From an uncultured Eubacteriales bacterium (GTDB lineage: Bacteria > Bacillota > Clostridia > Lachnospirales > CAG-274), in assembly GCA_902496345.1 (NCBI GenBank), contig CABVAP010000120.1, positions 1-7,071 on the forward strand: a DNA stretch of 7,071 nucleotides, given 5' to 3'. The notes under the pieces are model-generated. The model was not told the origin of the DNA. It saw only the letters and a list, made by a program, of their open reading frames with translations, and ran no database searches. Of the stretch, positions 6,254 to 7,071 are shown one piece after another; within the stretch, counting starts at the first letter, position 1; each line of letters starts with the position of its first letter. The translations under genes were made by a program, and so were the position numbers.

Positions 6254-6940
6254 ATGAAAACGATTGCCGTTATAGGTGCTTTGGAGGAGCAAATAGAGAG
6301 TATCAAGGAACACATAGAAATTATTTCTGCAAAAAATATAGTTGGTCTTGACTTTATTATGGGTAAAATGCTCGGAAACAACATCGTTTTAGTTCGTGCT
6401 GGCGTTGGTAAAGTTAATGCCTCTATATGTACTCAAATTTTGATAGATATGTATGCCGTTGATATTGTTATTAACGTTGGTATCGCTGAAGGTATATCTG
6501 GTGATGTTATTCTAGACGACATAGTTATATCTGACGATGTTTGCTACTTTGACTTTGATACTTCGTTTTTTGGAACTCCAAAGGGTGTTATATACCGTAT
6601 GGACGAAAGTTTTTTTAAAGCTGACCCCGAACTTATTGCACTTTCCTTAAAGGCTATTGAAGAGTCTGGAAAGGCTGTTCACATTGGAAGAATTGCTTCT
6701 GGTGACAAAATTATAACAAATCTTGACGAAAAGAATGAAATAAGAAACGAATTTAAAGCACTTTGTATCAATATGGAAAGTGGAGCAATTGCACATACCT
6801 GTGAGCTTAATATGGTTCCTTTTGTTGTAATCTGCTTGATATATGATAAGTTGTCTGAAAATGAGGCTGATATTTTTTCTGGTAACAGCATAAACTCTCT
6901 CTCCGACATTCTTGTTAAAATTATTGATATGATTGAATAA
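6254..6940 (+). CDS. MTA/SAH nucleosidase-like protein (PNP/UDP phosphorylase superfamily) with altered active site
   Basis: Canonical members hydrolyse 5'-methylthioadenosine and S-adenosylhomocysteine. The 228-residue product matches E. coli MtnN in length (232) and in fold landmarks: AVIGALEEQ (5-13), GVGKVNAS (50-57), INVGIAEGI (73-81), DDIVISDD (88-95), SGDKIITN (149-156), NMESGAIAHTC (173-183) and PFVVICLIYD (189-198). Compared by eye with the recalled E. coli sequence, Glu175 (E. coli Glu174) and Asp198 (Asp197) are kept, but catalytic Glu12 is Gln13, Gly78 is Glu79, Ser76 is Ile77, Glu172 is Asn173, Arg193 is Cys194 and Ser196 is Tyr197. It may be inactive, act on another nucleoside, or bind ligand only. 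The start has AAGGAGG (6241-6247), 6 nt upstream. It lies 61 nt after glmS and is probably co-transcribed. The superfamily call is firm; the reaction is not, so no symbol is given. Confidence 0.85.
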   Translation: MKTIAVIGALEEQIESIKEHIEIISAKNIVGLDFIMGKMLGNNIVLVRAGVGKVNASICTQILIDMYAVDIVINVGIAEGISGDVILDDIVISDDVCYFDFDTSFFGTPKGVIYRMDESFFKADPELIALSLKAIEESGKAVHIGRIASGDKIITNLDEKNEIRNEFKALCINMESGAIAHTCELNMVPFVVICLIYDKLSENEADIFSGNSINSLSDILVKIIDMIE

Positions 6941-6986
6941 TGAACTTTATAAAATATATGTGAAACTTAAATTTGTTTCATAAAAT

Positions 6987-7015
6987 AAATGGGTTGTCAT
7001 ATTGGCAACCCATTT
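6987..7015. terminator. Hairpin after the last gene, possible bidirectional terminator
   Basis: The 12-bp stem aaatgggttgtc (6987-6998) pairs with ggcaacccattt (7004-7015) with one G-U pair and a 5-nt loop (atatt). On the + strand the 3' arm ends in attt and then cagg, so the U-tract is short. On the minus strand the stem is followed by a T-rich stretch (about 6979-6990), which is a better tail. It lies 47 nt after the stop of the nucleosidase-like gene and is the likely end of that transcript. Confidence 0.5.
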
Positions 7016-7017
7016 CA

Positions 7018-7040
7018 GGCTGTCGATAAAGTCGACAGCC
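7018..7040. repeat. Perfect 9-bp hairpin, GGCTGTCGA arms
   Basis: Arms ggctgtcga (7018-7026) and tcgacagcc (7032-7040) are exact reverse complements around the loop taaag. It begins 2 nt after the previous hairpin and touches the next one. It is the most GC-rich stem of the window, but only TT follows on the + strand, so it is not by itself a canonical terminator. Confidence 0.6.
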
Positions 7041-7067
7041 TTGCAAAAAATCAACGATTTTTTGCAA
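7041..7067. repeat. Perfect 12-bp A/T-rich hairpin at the window end
   Basis: Arms ttgcaaaaaatc (7041-7052) and gattttttgcaa (7056-7067) are exact reverse complements around the loop aac. It abuts the hairpin at 7018-7040 with no gap. Its inner arms gcaaaaaa/ttttttgc recur in the cdaA 5' hairpin (391-424), and the 15 bases at 7047-7061 are the exact reverse complement of 4319-4333 before glmS. It may belong to a dispersed repeat family, or with the preceding GC-rich stem form a terminator-like unit whose U-tract is sequestered in the second stem. Confidence 0.6.
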
Positions 7068-7071
7068 ATTA

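Overview
The window is AT-rich (roughly one third G+C by eye). It carries five genes, all on the + strand, each except cdaA with a clear purine-rich AGGAGG- or AAGGA-type ribosome binding site. The order cdaA-cdaR-glmM-glmS is a hallmark of Firmicutes/Bacillota. The AT-rich codon use (Leu CTT, Val GTT, Ala GCT, Ser TCT strongly preferred in glmM and glmS) and the sequence style suggest a low-G+C anaerobe of the class Clostridia, perhaps a gut species. The exact taxon cannot be read from the window.

Layout. Positions 1-448 hold no gene. There is a run of short hairpins (4-149), a strong rho-independent terminator (175-205) that closes something to the left, a featureless A/T-rich stretch (206-280), two candidate promoters (281-308 and the better 353-381), and a perfect 10-bp inverted repeat (391-424) in the presumed 5' untranslated region. 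Then come cdaA (449-1315), which makes cyclic di-AMP at the membrane; cdaR/ybbR (1296-2648), its extracytoplasmic regulator, overlapping cdaA by 20 nt; glmM (2766-4121), phosphoglucosamine mutase; and glmS (4357-6192), glucosamine-6-phosphate synthase. A nucleosidase-fold gene (6254-6940) follows 61 nt after glmS. The last 130 nt (6941-7071) again hold a row of perfect hairpins.

How they work together. GlmS converts fructose-6-phosphate and glutamine to glucosamine-6-phosphate, and GlmM isomerises this to glucosamine-1-phosphate, the precursor of UDP-GlcNAc and so of peptidoglycan. CdaA makes c-di-AMP, which controls turgor (potassium and osmolyte transport). In studied Firmicutes CdaR and GlmM bind CdaA and modulate it, so the cluster links wall-precursor supply to turgor control.

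Points that stand out: (1) the 235-nt glmM-glmS gap has no recognisable glmS ribozyme but can fold into a series of hairpins after a good promoter; (2) the last gene looks like MTA/SAH nucleosidase but has lost the catalytic Glu of the GAMxEE motif (it is Gln) and other active-site residues; (3) cdaA, glmM and glmS each have a TGnTATAAT extended -10 promoter with a 17-nt spacer, so the cluster is probably not one simple operon; (4) hairpin clusters bracket the gene block, and some hairpin arms recur. No mobile element, CRISPR array, rRNA or tRNA was seen.
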